DNA from: Kocuria sp. | GTDB taxonomy: Bacteria; Actinomycetota; Actinomycetes; Actinomycetales; Micrococcaceae | Assembly (NCBI GenBank): GCA_030524035.1 | Contig: JAUNHG010000001.1 | Coordinates: 744,819 to 808,818, forward strand | Length of the DNA: 64,000 nt | Reading direction: 5' to 3' | Shown here: positions 1-10,086 of the stretch, one piece after another | Layout of the letters: each line of letters starts with the position of its first letter | How positions within the stretch are numbered: the stretch's first letter is position 1 | Notes under the pieces: generated by a model | Told to the model about the DNA's origin: nothing | Databases searched by the model: none | What the model saw: the letters and a program-made list of their open reading frames with translations, nothing else | Made by a program: the position numbers and the translations under genes

Positions 1-1
1 G

Positions 2-550
<549 letters not shown>

Positions 551-586
551 GTTGCCTGGTTCGCTCTGCTAGGCTCCTATCGCACA

Positions 587-601
587 TGAAAATCATTATC
601 A
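587..601 (+). promoter_or_regulatory. Zur box upstream of the zinc ABC operon
   Basis: The 15-mer TGAAAATCATTATCA is an imperfect inverted repeat around a central C, with half-sites TGAAAAT and ATTATCA. It matches the general Fur/Zur form TGAxAATnATTxTCA. It lies about 57 bp before the lipoprotein start, in the only gap between guaB1 and the zinc operon, and a Zur-like gene sits 3 kb away. Repression of the operon when zinc is plentiful is inferred from this arrangement. Confidence 0.8.
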
Positions 602-658
602 AGAACGATTGATGTTCTTGGGGACTGCTGCGGCCCGGGCCGTTGAGATCGGATCATC

Positions 659-1681
659 GTGACATCACGTATAGCGCAAACCTTCTGTTCGACCCGGGCG
701 GTTCGAGTAGTGCAGCGAAGCACACGAACCCTGGTTCTTATTGGTGTGGGTGCACTGGCGTTGGCGGGGTGTTCGGGTGGTTCCGGTGGCGATGATGGAA
801 CGCTGACGGTGGTGACCACCACCTCGGTGTATGCAGATGTGGTGCAGAACGTTGTGCGTGACGTTGATGGCCAAGCGCCGGAGGTTCAGGCAGTGATTGA
901 TTCCCCCACACAGGACCCCCACTCGTATGAAGCGACCCCGCAAGACCGTATGACGGTCCAGGGCGCTGATGTAGTGGTTCTCAACGGTGGCGGCTATGAC
1001 GCTTTCATGGAGGATTTGGCTGCCGAAGCGGATGTGCCCGTGATTAACGCCGTGGAAATATCTGGTTTAGAAGGCGCTGAAGACGCCCAACATCATGACC
1101 ACGGTTCAGAGGAAGAAGGCCATGAAGGGCACAGCCACGGGATGTTCAACGAACATATGTGGTATGACCCGCTAGTCATAGGCAAAGTTAGTGATGCCGT
1201 CGCAGAAAAACTGGGGGAGTTGGACGAGCTCAATGCCCAGGCCTACAGGGATAATGCTGAGGAATTCACTGAGCAGATGAACCAGTTACAGCAGCGTGTG
1301 ACGCAATTGGAACTGAAAGGTGATTACTTGGCTACGGAACCCGTGGCGAATTACCTGCTAGATGGCGCTGGCTTGCACAATGTTACCCCCCCAGCCTTCA
1401 CGATAGCCGTGGAAGACGGCACCGATGCCGCCCCGTTGGTGTACGACGAGGTCCGCACCCTGTTAGAAGACGATGTTGCCGTGTTGGTGTACAACGAACA
1501 GACTTCCACGGGGCAGAGCAAAGATTTGAAAAAAATTGCTGAAGAATCACAAGTGCCGGTTTTAGCGTTTTCCGAAACTCTGCCAGAAGGAACAAGCTAC
1601 GTGGAGTGGATGGAACAGAACATCGGTGACCTAGAAGCCGTCAACGGATTGACGTCCACACGCGGAGATACCAGCCAGTGA
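659..1681 (+). CDS. Zinc ABC transporter substrate-binding lipoprotein (ZnuA/AztC-like)
   Basis: A 340-residue cluster A-I (ZnuA/TroA family) metal-binding lipoprotein. It starts at GTG 659 and has a basic N-terminus, a hydrophobic helix (about residues 24-37) and a lipobox L35-A-G-C38, so it should be lipid-anchored outside the membrane. Metal ligands expected for the family are visible at His88 (DPHSYE) and His166 (NEHMWYDP). Between them lies a His/Glu-rich loop (about residues 144-160, H-H-x-H ... H-E-G-H-S-H), which in ZnuA proteins marks zinc rather than manganese specificity. Its stop overlaps the next start (GTGA), so it is translationally coupled to the ATPase gene. The Zur box upstream supports a zinc role. 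Confidence 0.9.
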   Translation: MTSRIAQTFCSTRAVRVVQRSTRTLVLIGVGALALAGCSGGSGGDDGTLTVVTTTSVYADVVQNVVRDVDGQAPEVQAVIDSPTQDPHSYEATPQDRMTVQGADVVVLNGGGYDAFMEDLAAEADVPVINAVEISGLEGAEDAQHHDHGSEEEGHEGHSHGMFNEHMWYDPLVIGKVSDAVAEKLGELDELNAQAYRDNAEEFTEQMNQLQQRVTQLELKGDYLATEPVANYLLDGAGLHNVTPPAFTIAVEDGTDAAPLVYDEVRTLLEDDVAVLVYNEQTSTGQSKDLKKIAEESQVPVLAFSETLPEGTSYVEWMEQNIGDLEAVNGLTSTRGDTSQ

Positions 1682-2496
1682 CTTCACACCCGGTGGCCGT
1701 TTTCGACAACGCACGATTGTCTTTTGGACAACGAACCTTATGGGAGGGGCTGAACTTCAAGATTCACCCCGGTGAATACATTGCTGTGCTTGGCGGTAAT
1801 GGAACTGGCAAAACTTCCCTTCTGCGAGTTCTACTGGGTTTGCAGCCACTGAGCGCTGGCCAGGTTCATGTGGTGGGAGCCCCCGTGCGGCGCGGTTGCC
1901 GGGACATTGGGTATGTTCCGCAGCAACGTGCTTTTGACCAGCGCACTCCGTTGCGCGGGCGTGACCTGGTGTCGATGGGAGTGGACGGGCACCGCTGGGG
2001 GCCGCGTCTGGTGGGCCGACGGGCACACCGTGAGCGTGTGGATGCCCTGTTGGAGCGTGTGGGTGCTCTGGGATTCGCGGATTCGCCGGTGGGTTTGCTG
2101 TCCGGTGGGGAGCAGCAGCGACTCCGGGTGGCCCAAGCGTTGGCCACAGACCCCAGTTTGCTGCTCTTTGACGAAGCGTTGTTATCGCTGGATGTACGCG
2201 GCCAGTCCCAATTGGCGCAATTGGTTGTAGAACAACGCGATCGCACGGGGACTGCGGTGCTGTTTGTGACCCACGACCTCAACCCGATCATTCAGGATGT
2301 GGACCGTGTGCTGTACTTGGCCAACGGTTCTTTCCGGGTGGGTACGCCGTCAGAAGTGCTCCGTTCAGACGTGCTTTCTGAACTGTATGGGGCCCGCGTG
2401 GAAGTGGTCACCGTGTCTGGTCGTGTTTTAGTGGTGGGTGCTGAAGCTACGAATCACCACCATCTGCCGACGACCGTGCGGGAGGTGACTTCATGA
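1678..2496 (+). CDS. Zinc ABC transporter ATP-binding protein (ZnuC-like)
   Basis: A 272-residue ABC ATPase expected to power metal import with the following permease. Walker A is GGNGTGKTS at residues 39-47, the Q-loop region is near 82-83 (PQQ), the ABC signature LSGGEQQR is at 141-148, Walker B LLLFDE at 161-166 and the switch His at 199 (VTHD). The C-terminus carries a short His run (NHHHL). It starts at GTG 1678 within the stop of the lipoprotein gene and its own end overlaps the permease start (ATGA), so the three genes form one operon behind the Zur box. Confidence 0.92.
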   Translation: MTSHPVAVFDNARLSFGQRTLWEGLNFKIHPGEYIAVLGGNGTGKTSLLRVLLGLQPLSAGQVHVVGAPVRRGCRDIGYVPQQRAFDQRTPLRGRDLVSMGVDGHRWGPRLVGRRAHRERVDALLERVGALGFADSPVGLLSGGEQQRLRVAQALATDPSLLLFDEALLSLDVRGQSQLAQLVVEQRDRTGTAVLFVTHDLNPIIQDVDRVLYLANGSFRVGTPSEVLRSDVLSELYGARVEVVTVSGRVLVVGAEATNHHHLPTTVREVTS

Positions 2497-3371
2497 GCTG
2501 GGAGTCCATCCGCGATGCAGTGTTTGTGTTTGACCATTACGGCGAACTGCTGGTCTTGCTGCAAAATGCTCTTTGGGCCGGCGCTTTTATCGGACTTGTT
2601 GGCGGGTTAATCGGTACGTTCGTCATGATGCGCGATATGGCTTTTTCCGTGCATGGCATTGCTGAATTATCTTTTGCCGGGGCGGCGATTGCGCTGTTGA
2701 TCGGGGCGGATATCGTCACCGGGTCGTTATTGGGGTCCGTGGTTGCGGCGGTCATCATCGGAATAGTTGGTGCACAATCACGTGAATCCAATTCTGTGGT
2801 GGGTGTACTCATGCCCTTTGGACTGGGTATGGGCATTTTGGCGTTGGCCCTGTACCAGGGCCGCAGCGCTAACAGATTTGCGTTGCTCACTGGTCAGATC
2901 GTGTCGGTTGACGCTGTCCAATTGACCTCCATGGCCGTGCTGTGCGCTGTGGTGGTGGTTGGACTGTTAGTGATCTGGCGCCCTTTGAGTTTTGCAAGCA
3001 CTGACCCTTTAGTGGCTCAAGCGCGGGGTCTTCCGGTGCGGGGTTTATCCATGGCGTTCATGCTTTTGTTGGGGATTGCGGTGGCGCTGTCCGTACAGAT
3101 CATCGGGGCTTTGCTGGTGTTAGCTCTGCTGATTTCACCGGCTGCGGCAGCCATGAATTTTTCTGCCTCACCGGTCAAAATTGTGCTGTTGTCCGTGCTA
3201 TTTGCTGAAACCTCTATGGTGGGCGGGATTTTGTTGGCCCTTGGTGGTTCTTTGCCCATCAGCCCGTATGTGACCACCATTTCTTTCTTCATCTGGCTGG
3301 TGTCCTGGGTTGCTCGCAGACGACGCCAGCGGAGTGCAGCGCGTACCGCAGCTACGCAAGCAGCAGAGTGA
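2493..3371 (+). CDS. Zinc ABC transporter permease (ZnuB-like, ABC-3 family)
   Basis: A 292-residue integral membrane protein of the metal ABC-3 permease family, with about eight hydrophobic segments. A family-typical stretch is MMRDMAFSVHGIAELSFAG near residues 45-63, in the first cytoplasmic loop. The C-terminal tail is short and basic (ARRRRQR). It starts at ATG 2493, overlapping the ATPase stop by 4 bp. Its stop at 3369-3371 abuts the stop of the convergent lipid kinase gene without any spacer, so no separate terminator is visible. Confidence 0.92.
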   Translation: MSWESIRDAVFVFDHYGELLVLLQNALWAGAFIGLVGGLIGTFVMMRDMAFSVHGIAELSFAGAAIALLIGADIVTGSLLGSVVAAVIIGIVGAQSRESNSVVGVLMPFGLGMGILALALYQGRSANRFALLTGQIVSVDAVQLTSMAVLCAVVVVGLLVIWRPLSFASTDPLVAQARGLPVRGLSMAFMLLLGIAVALSVQIIGALLVLALLISPAAAAMNFSASPVKIVLLSVLFAETSMVGGILLALGGSLPISPYVTTISFFIWLVSWVARRRRQRSAARTAATQAAE

Positions 3372-4322
3372 TCACAGCGCCACCAACAGCGCATGAGGAC
3401 ACACAGAAACCGTGATGGGCAACCGCCCCAACCGATCACCGTCGACATACACGGCATGTTCGCCGGTAATTCGCACATGGGTGACCGTGCGGGTTTCCAC
3501 GACATCCAGGTTGACGTGCCGCCCAGTAAAAATTAGTGGAAACAAACGTACAAAATGTGCCCTGGACAGCGGGTGCACCACAAAAAGATCCAGGGCAGCG
3601 TCCGTAGCTTCTGCCTGTGGCACGATCTTCAGCCCGCCGCCTACGGAGGAGGTATTAGCCACGTTCACCATCAAAGCGTCTATGGTGTGGCGTGATGGGG
3701 TCTGTGTGGCGTGAGTGCTGCCGGTAATCTCCAGACCGTAGCGGTGTGTGGCGTAGTGGATCAGTTCGGCCCCCAGCGCTAGAAGGTACTTTGCCGATCC
3801 AAGCCATACAGGGTATGTGTTCGCGCGTTGACTAGCCGCCGCGTCAATTCCCGCGCACAAGGCAGTGGCAAACCAGGTCACGGAACCGTCCTCACCGTCC
3901 ACTCGCCCCAGATCCATCGGCAGCACCCCAGCGTTCAGGCGCCGCAGAATGCGCCCAGCGCTTTGAGGGGGATCATTGCGGGGACTGCCCCAATGTCGTG
4001 CCAGATCATTTCCCGAGCCACTGGCCACTAGTCCAAAAACTAACTGCTGACCGGTTTGTTCTTGGTGTTCCATGATGACGTTGAGTACCAGGTGCGCGGT
4101 GCCATCACCACCTACCGCGACGACCACCGCCGGTGGTGTCGCGGTGGAATCTGCTAGGTACCGACGGATCGGTTCGCCCCAGCCCTGGGGATCCTGGGGG
4201 TCATGATCCGGGGAGGTCGTCGATAACACCACGGTGTGGTAGCCGTTGGCCTGGAATATGGAAGTAGCCGACTCAACAGCCCGGCGGATTCGCCCCCCCT
4301 CGTGCATCAAGATGAGCAACAA
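3372..4322 (-). CDS. Diacylglycerol/lipid kinase family protein
   Basis: A 316-residue protein of the DagK/YegS lipid kinase family, which phosphorylates diacylglycerol or related lipids at the membrane surface with ATP. The nucleotide-binding signature VVAVGGDGTAHLV (about residues 67-79) and the second motif GSGNDLARHW (about 102-111) are both intact. The C-terminal beta domain ends in a typical EHAVYVDGDRLG segment. It starts at ATG 4322 and lies head to tail with zur, separated by 33 bp, so the two may be co-transcribed. Why a lipid kinase sits between the zinc transporter and its regulator is not clear. Confidence 0.87.
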   Translation of the reverse strand: MLLILMHEGGRIRRAVESATSIFQANGYHTVVLSTTSPDHDPQDPQGWGEPIRRYLADSTATPPAVVVAVGGDGTAHLVLNVIMEHQEQTGQQLVFGLVASGSGNDLARHWGSPRNDPPQSAGRILRRLNAGVLPMDLGRVDGEDGSVTWFATALCAGIDAAASQRANTYPVWLGSAKYLLALGAELIHYATHRYGLEITGSTHATQTPSRHTIDALMVNVANTSSVGGGLKIVPQAEATDAALDLFVVHPLSRAHFVRLFPLIFTGRHVNLDVVETRTVTHVRITGEHAVYVDGDRLGRLPITVSVCPHALLVAL

Positions 4323-4355
4323 ACACTGCCGTCGGAACCACGACGCGTTCCGTTC

Positions 4356-4760
4356 TCACGTGCGGCACTGTGGACACAGGCCCACAATTTCGACCGTGTG
4401 TGCTAAGTCTGTATATCCGTAGGCGCTGGCGGTTTGCTCAGCCCAGGCTTCAACCGTGGGAGCTTCAAGCTCCACCGTTGCCCCACAGTTTCTGCACACT
4501 AGGTGGTGGTGGTGATGGGTTGCAACGCAGCGGCGGTAGATGGCTTCGCCGTCGTCATTGCGTAAGGTGTCAACTTCACCGGATTCAGCCATGGATTGCA
4601 GCACTCGGTACGTGGTGGCCAAGGAAACTTTCTGGCCATCATCTTGCAGCCTGCCATGCAGTTGCTGCGTGGTCACAAAATCCGTTTGTGCTCTGAGCGC
4701 CGCGCGTACTGCCTGGCGTTGTTTGGTATTACGCACCTCAGTTTTGGGTTCCCCCGTCAT
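4356..4760 (-). CDS. zur: Fur-family zinc-responsive repressor (Zur-like)
   Basis: A 134-residue Fur-family regulator, expected to repress zinc uptake genes when loaded with zinc. A winged helix spans about residues 10-70 with recognition region SLATTYRVL. A His run (82-86) and two CxxC pairs, C89/C92 and C129/C132, form the structural zinc site. The frame stays open to 4886, but ATG 4760 gives the usual family length and keeps it clear of the divergent gene at 4834. GTG 4790 is an alternative start. Assignment as Zur rather than Fur rests on the neighbouring zinc transporter, its Zur box and the His-rich centre. Confidence 0.87.
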   Translation of the reverse strand: MTGEPKTEVRNTKQRQAVRAALRAQTDFVTTQQLHGRLQDDGQKVSLATTYRVLQSMAESGEVDTLRNDDGEAIYRRCVATHHHHHLVCRNCGATVELEAPTVEAWAEQTASAYGYTDLAHTVEIVGLCPQCRT

Positions 4761-4833
4761 AGATTCTAGGGTAGCCGGTTCGACACTCACATGATGGTGG
4801 GGGTCGGTAGGGTGTGTGTACAAGGAGGCTGCG

Positions 4834-5520
4834 ATGAAACTTACCAAGTTCACGCACTCGTGTGTCCGAGTGGAATCTGGCCGCACGGCTGTGGTGATCG
4901 ACCCCGGAAATTTCTCCGAAGTTGAACAGGCGATGGCGGGCGTTCAGCATGTGCTGATCACACACACTCACCCTGATCACCTGGACCCTCAGCGGGTACC
5001 GGAACAGTTGCGGGCTGCTCCCAGTACGCATGTGTGGGCTCCGCCGACCGTCGCGCAAGAGCTACGTGAGACTTTGGGGAAGTCTGCGGTGGGTGCTGAC
5101 GGGCAGGAGCGTGTGCATGCCGTTGAAGCCAATAGTGAATTACAGCTTGATGACATAAGCGTGCAGACTTTCGGTGGTCAGCACGCGTTGATTCATCCCT
5201 TAATCCGCACCGTGGAAAATATTGGATACCTGCTCAATGGCACATTGCTGCATCCTGGGGATTCCTTTGTGGTGCCGCACGGGATATCACCCAGCACGGT
5301 GTTGGTGCCGTTACACGCCCCGTGGTCCAAACTTTCTGAAGTGATTGATTTCCTGATTGCGGTGGGTGCACCCACCGCCTACCAGATCCACGACGCCTTG
5401 CTGTCTGAGAACGGATTCGGGATTGTGGAAAAACAGGTCACCGCCTTCGCGGCCACCTATGGAACGGAATATATCCATCTGGACACCGGAACTACCGTTG
5501 AGGTTCCAGAACACGAATAA
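4834..5520 (+). CDS. Metallo-beta-lactamase-fold hydrolase (UlaG/UPF0173-like)
   Basis: A 228-residue protein of the metallo-beta-lactamase superfamily. The metal-binding motif HTHPDHLD (about residues 50-57) is intact, and later metal ligands are likely in FGGQHAL (about 116-122) and HPGDS (about 145-149). It resembles the small UlaG/YtkL-like group, whose substrates are mostly unknown. ATG 4834 is chosen over the upstream in-frame 4816 start because AAGGAGG lies at 4822-4828 with 5 nt spacing. It is divergent from zur and followed 9 bp later by the HIT gene. Confidence 0.85.
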   Translation: MKLTKFTHSCVRVESGRTAVVIDPGNFSEVEQAMAGVQHVLITHTHPDHLDPQRVPEQLRAAPSTHVWAPPTVAQELRETLGKSAVGADGQERVHAVEANSELQLDDISVQTFGGQHALIHPLIRTVENIGYLLNGTLLHPGDSFVVPHGISPSTVLVPLHAPWSKLSEVIDFLIAVGAPTAYQIHDALLSENGFGIVEKQVTAFAATYGTEYIHLDTGTTVEVPEHE

Positions 5521-5529
5521 GGAGTGTTG

Positions 5530-5958
5530 ATGAGCACGGTTTTCACCGCAATCATTGAAGGACAGCTTCCCGCACGGTTTCTGTGGAAGGACGACCACTG
5601 TGTGGTTTTTCTGTCCATCGCACCCCTGGCCCCGGGCCACGCGTTAGTGGTTCCACGCGTGGAAATTGACCATTGGGTGGATCTGGATGCGGATCTTGCC
5701 GCGCATCTGATGAAAATCTCCCAGGTGATCGCACAGGCTCAACGTGAGGTTTTTGATCCCCTGCGTGTAGGGCAAATGATCCAGGGCTTTGAAGTGCCCC
5801 ACTGCCACATCCATGTGTGGCCCACCAATTCCATCGAGGAATTTAACTTTGCTCAGGTGGACCAGAATCCGGACCCGCACATGATGGATGATGCAGCAGC
5901 CAGGATCCGTGAGGCATTGCGACAAGCAGGTCATCACGCATACGTTCCACAGGCATAA
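5530..5958 (+). CDS. HIT family protein (histidine triad nucleotide hydrolase)
   Basis: A 142-residue histidine-triad protein. The triad H91-C-H-I-H-V-W matches HxHxHxx, which hydrolyses nucleoside phosphoramidates or dinucleoside polyphosphates. The N-terminal segment AIIEGQLPARFLWKDD is a common HIT start. ATG 5530 is preferred to GTG 5524 because AAGGAG at 5519-5524 then has a 5-nt spacer. It is probably co-transcribed with the metallo-hydrolase gene. The next gene, hrpA, is convergent, and the 39-bp gap holds only a weak GGGG/CCCC hairpin. Confidence 0.9.
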   Translation: MSTVFTAIIEGQLPARFLWKDDHCVVFLSIAPLAPGHALVVPRVEIDHWVDLDADLAAHLMKISQVIAQAQREVFDPLRVGQMIQGFEVPHCHIHVWPTNSIEEFNFAQVDQNPDPHMMDDAAARIREALRQAGHHAYVPQA

Positions 5959-5997
5959 AACACTTAACGGGTCATCAAGCCCGGGGACAGGTGCCCC

Positions 5998-8900
5998 TTA
6001 GCCTGCTGCTTGCCGTAATGCCGTACGGATGCGTTTGGCGGAAACTTTATGCGCGGTTCCCAGTTCCTGAGCGAACAAGGAAACCCGCAGTTCTTGAAGC
6101 TCCCACTCAATGTGCGTCAGGGCGTGTGGCACCGGATGTTGCGGCGCGATTGCGGCGATTGCCGCGTCTAGGGCGTCCTCCAGTGCGTGGATTTCGCGCA
6201 TATGGGCGGTATCGCGTTGGATCGCGGCAGTACCCACCAGCTTGTCCACCCGCACTTGCATGGCCTTGATGTATCTCGGGACATGTCGTAGATGCTCCCA
6301 CCCCGTGGCCGCTACAAAGCCGGGTTTAACCAGTCGATCCAGCTGTTCTTGTAGATCTGAAAATGCCCTCACGGCAGCCATGGAACCGGGTTTCTTGATG
6401 GTTTTATTCAGCACATTGACATCCGTCAATACCTGCGCAACCAGGGCGGTGACTGTCAAAACCGTATCAATGAGTTCGGCGCGGACATGGTGAAAAACAC
6501 GGTCGTAGTCATCGCGAGTCCACGGGGGATCAGCCGGGACTAGCATGTCAATGGCCGCAGTCGTGCAGTCGGTGACAAGGGCATCCACTGAACCGTATGG
6601 GTTTTGGGTGAAGACCATCTTCTCCCGATTTCCCAAGTGATCAGACACATAACGGTGCACGGACGGCAAACGGTTGCGCAGTAACGCGATAGTTCCACGT
6701 CGTTGTGCCGCGTGTTGTTCCTCCGCTGTGGAGAACACCCGGATGCTGACGGTAGAAGTGGTGTGTTGTTGACCCGATTCTTGAGGGTCGCCCAATGCCA
6801 GCGACTCCAGGGCGGGCCATCCGGTGATTTTCTGCCCCGCCACGACGGTATCGACATGGCGGGGCAGATCCTGCTCAGGCCAATCAGTGAGACCATCACG
6901 TTCCAATCCGCTGCTGGGCGACACCGTGTGTTGGGCTGTGGTTTCTTGTGAGGGGCGTGACGCTGCGACGACGACCTGGGTGGGGGAGCCGGGAAGCTTA
7001 TCGGCGGTGGTGCCCAGCGATTGAGCTAACGCCTGCCGGATATCGTCACGTAACTGCACCTGCAACGCGGGTAGGTCATCACCTTCAGCGAGTACTCGGT
7101 TGGTGGCATCCCGGACTTGAAAATGCATCCGTAAGTGTTCCGGGACAGCAGACCAGTCCCACGAACCGGGCTCGATCACTACTCCGCGCAGCTGACGTAG
7201 CGCACGCTCTAACGCCGTTTCCAGGGCATCGCGTGCGGGGTCTGCTTGTTGTTGCAACACTTCCACAGCCTGCCGTGCCACATCCGGTGCCGGTACCACG
7301 TGCTTTCGTACTGCTTTGGGCAGAGATTTGATCAAAGCGGTGACCAGTTCGGTGCGTAATCCGGGGATCTGCCACTGAAATGGTTCGGGGGAGAGTTGGT
7401 TCAGAAATAGCACCGGCACTCTGACCGTCACCCCATCAGCATGGCGTGTGGTTCCCTTGTGGTGCGCTGCACCCCGATGATCCTGACCACCACCGGCGGG
7501 ACTAGCCGCGAAGGTATAGGCCAGGTCCAGGCTTAACTCCCCGCCGTCGGTGGGTTGAACCCACTGACGTGGGAAAGCGGCATCGTCCCAGTCGTCGGCG
7601 TCATCGTCCAACAGATGATCGGTCGCAAAGTCCAGCAAGTGTTCGTTGTGGTGGCGGGCTTTTTTCCACCAGGAGTCAAAGTGCCGTTGCGACACCACCT
7701 CCGCCGGAATTCTGGCGTCGAAAAACTCGAAAAGCACCTGATCATCAGCCCGCAAATCTGTGCGGCGCAGTCGATTTTCCAGTTCTTCAATCTGCGCCAC
7801 CGTCGCACGGTTGCGGGCTACAAAACCATGCTGACTATGCCAATCGCCTTCCACTAACGCATGACGAATGAACATTTCACGTGCGGCAACAGGATCAACC
7901 CGCCAATACCCCACGGGACGGTCTGTGACTAAAACAACGCCGTACAAGGTGGCCCGTTCTTTAGCCATCACGGCCCCCCGAGAACGTGACCAGTGGGGTT
8001 CCGCATACGTGTGTTTCACCAGGTCTGCAGCGACTTCCTCAACCCAGGAGGGATCGATGGCAGCGTTGACCCGAGCCCACAAACGCGTGGTTTCCACGAG
8101 CTCAGCGGAAACCACAAAATCAGGACGTTTTTTAAACAGGTCAGATCCCGGAAAAATGGCGAATCGTGTGCCCCGTGCTCCCTGATAGTCACGGGTCTTT
8201 TCCTGATACGCACCAATATTGCTCAGTAATCCACTCACAAGCGATTTATGGATATGTTCCGATAATCCTGCGGGGTCAACCGCTCGGGAAGATCCCACCC
8301 GAATACCCATACCACGCCCCATATCACGCAGCTGAGTGTAGAGGTCTTGCCATTCCCGAATACGCGCATAATTCAGATATTCTCGTGCACAGAGACGGCG
8401 GAATGCTGATCGCGATAACTGCTGCTGTTGTTCTTGAAGGTATTGCCACAGCAAGAGGTAGCCTAAGAAATCAGAGGTCCGATCTTTAAAACGTGCGTGG
8501 AATTCATCGGCTGCCTGGCGGTGGTCCGCTGGGCGTTCGCGGGGATCTTGAATGCTTAACGCGGCGGCAAGCACCATCACTTCCCGCGCGCAGCCACGTC
8601 GCTGGGCTTCTACAATCATGCGGCCTAGCCGGGGATCTACGGGAAGTGCCGCCAGTGCACGCCCCACCGCCGTCAGGGGGGACGCCTTGCGTTGCGGACG
8701 GTTACGGGAACGGGAGCGGCGGGATTGTGGCCGGGCGGAACTGATTGCTCCCAGTTCCCGCAAAAGAGCAACACCGTCCTTAATCGCACGGGTTTCAGGG
8801 GGCTCCACAAAGGGGAAAGTGTTGATGTCCTCCGGGGTGCGAACCACGCCTGAAGCCGTCATGTGAAGAATGACGGATGCTAGGTTGGTTCGCAGAATTT

Positions 8901-10077
8901 CTGGTTGTGTGAATTCCGGACGGGAGGCAAAATCTTCTTCCGAATATAAGCGTATGCAGATGCCATCAGCTACCCTGCCGCACCGGCCAGCACGTTGTTG
9001 CGCTGAGGCTTGAGAAATACGTTCAATGGGAAGGCGCTGTACTTTAGTTCGGGTTGAATAGCGTGAAATACGCGCCGTTCCGGTGTCGATAACGTACCTG
9101 ATGCCGGGAACGGTCACGGAGGTTTCGGCAACGTTCGTTGCCAACACGATTCTGCGGCGTCCGGCGGTGGAATTCACCGTAAAAACTTTGTGCTGTTCGG
9201 CCATGCTCAACCGCCCGAATAATGGCAGAACCTGGGTGCCTTCCCACTGTGGGCGCTGACTGATCACGGCCTTTAGTGCCCCATGGGCTTCACGAATTTC
9301 CTGCTCGCTCGCAAAGAACACCAAGATGTCTCCGGGGGCTTCCCGGAAAAGCTCATCGACGGCGCCAACAACACCGTCGATGGTGTCCCGCTGATCTTCC
9401 GATGTTTGTGGTGTTTCCTGAGACGAGGCATCGGAAACCACGGGGCGGTAGCGGATTTCCACCGGATAGGTCCGTCCGGAGACCTCAATGATTGGCGCGG
9501 GTTCCGGCGTCGTATTGGGTGGCGCTGTATCCGGTAGCGGCTGGTGGAAATGGGTGGCGAACCGCTCTGGGTCAATGGTGGCGGAGGTGATGATGACTTT
9601 CAGCCCCGGACGCTGGGGAAGGATGCTTTTGAGGTGCCCCAACAGGAAATCAATGTTCAAGGACCGTTCATGGGCTTCATCCACGATGATCGTTGAATAC
9701 TTTGTGAGGAGGGGATCGTGCTGAATTTCGGCCAGAAGGATACCGTCGGTCATCAGTTTGATCTTGGAATCCGTACCCACCTCTGACGTGAAACGGACCT
9801 GGTATCCCACGGTATGACCTAGGGGTTCACCGAGCTCCTCTGCAAGGCGTTCGGCTACGGAGCGTGCCGCAATACGGCGCGGTTGGGTATGCCCAATAAG
9901 CCCATGCTCAGCTAATCCCAGTTCCATACACATTTTGGGAATCTGCGTGGTTTTACCAGAACCTGTTTCCCCAGCGATCACCACCACTTGATGATCCCGG
10001 ATGGTGCGCAAGATTCTTTCTCGCTGTGCTGAGACAGGAAGGTGCGGTGGGTAAACGATGCGTGGGGTGTGGATCAT
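5998..10077 (-). CDS. hrpA: ATP-dependent RNA helicase HrpA (DEAH box)
   Basis: A 1359-residue DEAH-box helicase of the long HrpA class (E. coli HrpA is about 1300). Walker A GETGSGKT is at residues 36-43 and the DEAH box at 133-136 (VDEAHERS). Motif VI QRAGRCGR follows near residue 358. The second half contains the helicase-associated and OB regions and the long DUF3418 C-terminal domain. It acts on RNA in the cytoplasm; the bacterial family is linked to mRNA processing and to rescue of colliding ribosomes. ATG 10077 has a possible -10 element TAGACT (10092-10087, minus strand) only 9 nt before it, suggesting a very short leader. Confidence 0.93.
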   Translation of the reverse strand: MIHTPRIVYPPHLPVSAQRERILRTIRDHQVVVIAGETGSGKTTQIPKMCMELGLAEHGLIGHTQPRRIAARSVAERLAEELGEPLGHTVGYQVRFTSEVGTDSKIKLMTDGILLAEIQHDPLLTKYSTIIVDEAHERSLNIDFLLGHLKSILPQRPGLKVIITSATIDPERFATHFHQPLPDTAPPNTTPEPAPIIEVSGRTYPVEIRYRPVVSDASSQETPQTSEDQRDTIDGVVGAVDELFREAPGDILVFFASEQEIREAHGALKAVISQRPQWEGTQVLPLFGRLSMAEQHKVFTVNSTAGRRRIVLATNVAETSVTVPGIRYVIDTGTARISRYSTRTKVQRLPIERISQASAQQRAGRCGRVADGICIRLYSEEDFASRPEFTQPEILRTNLASVILHMTASGVVRTPEDINTFPFVEPPETRAIKDGVALLRELGAISSARPQSRRSRSRNRPQRKASPLTAVGRALAALPVDPRLGRMIVEAQRRGCAREVMVLAAALSIQDPRERPADHRQAADEFHARFKDRTSDFLGYLLLWQYLQEQQQQLSRSAFRRLCAREYLNYARIREWQDLYTQLRDMGRGMGIRVGSSRAVDPAGLSEHIHKSLVSGLLSNIGAYQEKTRDYQGARGTRFAIFPGSDLFKKRPDFVVSAELVETTRLWARVNAAIDPSWVEEVAADLVKHTYAEPHWSRSRGAVMAKERATLYGVVLVTDRPVGYWRVDPVAAREMFIRHALVEGDWHSQHGFVARNRATVAQIEELENRLRRTDLRADDQVLFEFFDARIPAEVVSQRHFDSWWKKARHHNEHLLDFATDHLLDDDADDWDDAAFPRQWVQPTDGGELSLDLAYTFAASPAGGGQDHRGAAHHKGTTRHADGVTVRVPVLFLNQLSPEPFQWQIPGLRTELVTALIKSLPKAVRKHVVPAPDVARQAVEVLQQQADPARDALETALERALRQLRGVVIEPGSWDWSAVPEHLRMHFQVRDATNRVLAEGDDLPALQVQLRDDIRQALAQSLGTTADKLPGSPTQVVVAASRPSQETTAQHTVSPSSGLERDGLTDWPEQDLPRHVDTVVAGQKITGWPALESLALGDPQESGQQHTTSTVSIRVFSTAEEQHAAQRRGTIALLRNRLPSVHRYVSDHLGNREKMVFTQNPYGSVDALVTDCTTAAIDMLVPADPPWTRDDYDRVFHHVRAELIDTVLTVTALVAQVLTDVNVLNKTIKKPGSMAAVRAFSDLQEQLDRLVKPGFVAATGWEHLRHVPRYIKAMQVRVDKLVGTAAIQRDTAHMREIHALEDALDAAIAAIAPQHPVPHALTHIEWELQELRVSLFAQELGTAHKVSAKRIRTALRQAAG

Positions 10078-10086
10078 GACCGGTCT

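Noticed and set aside
6000-10070. Many ORFs over 60 residues on the plus strand inside hrpA
   Set aside because: They are shadow frames of the 1359-residue HrpA and lack family features.
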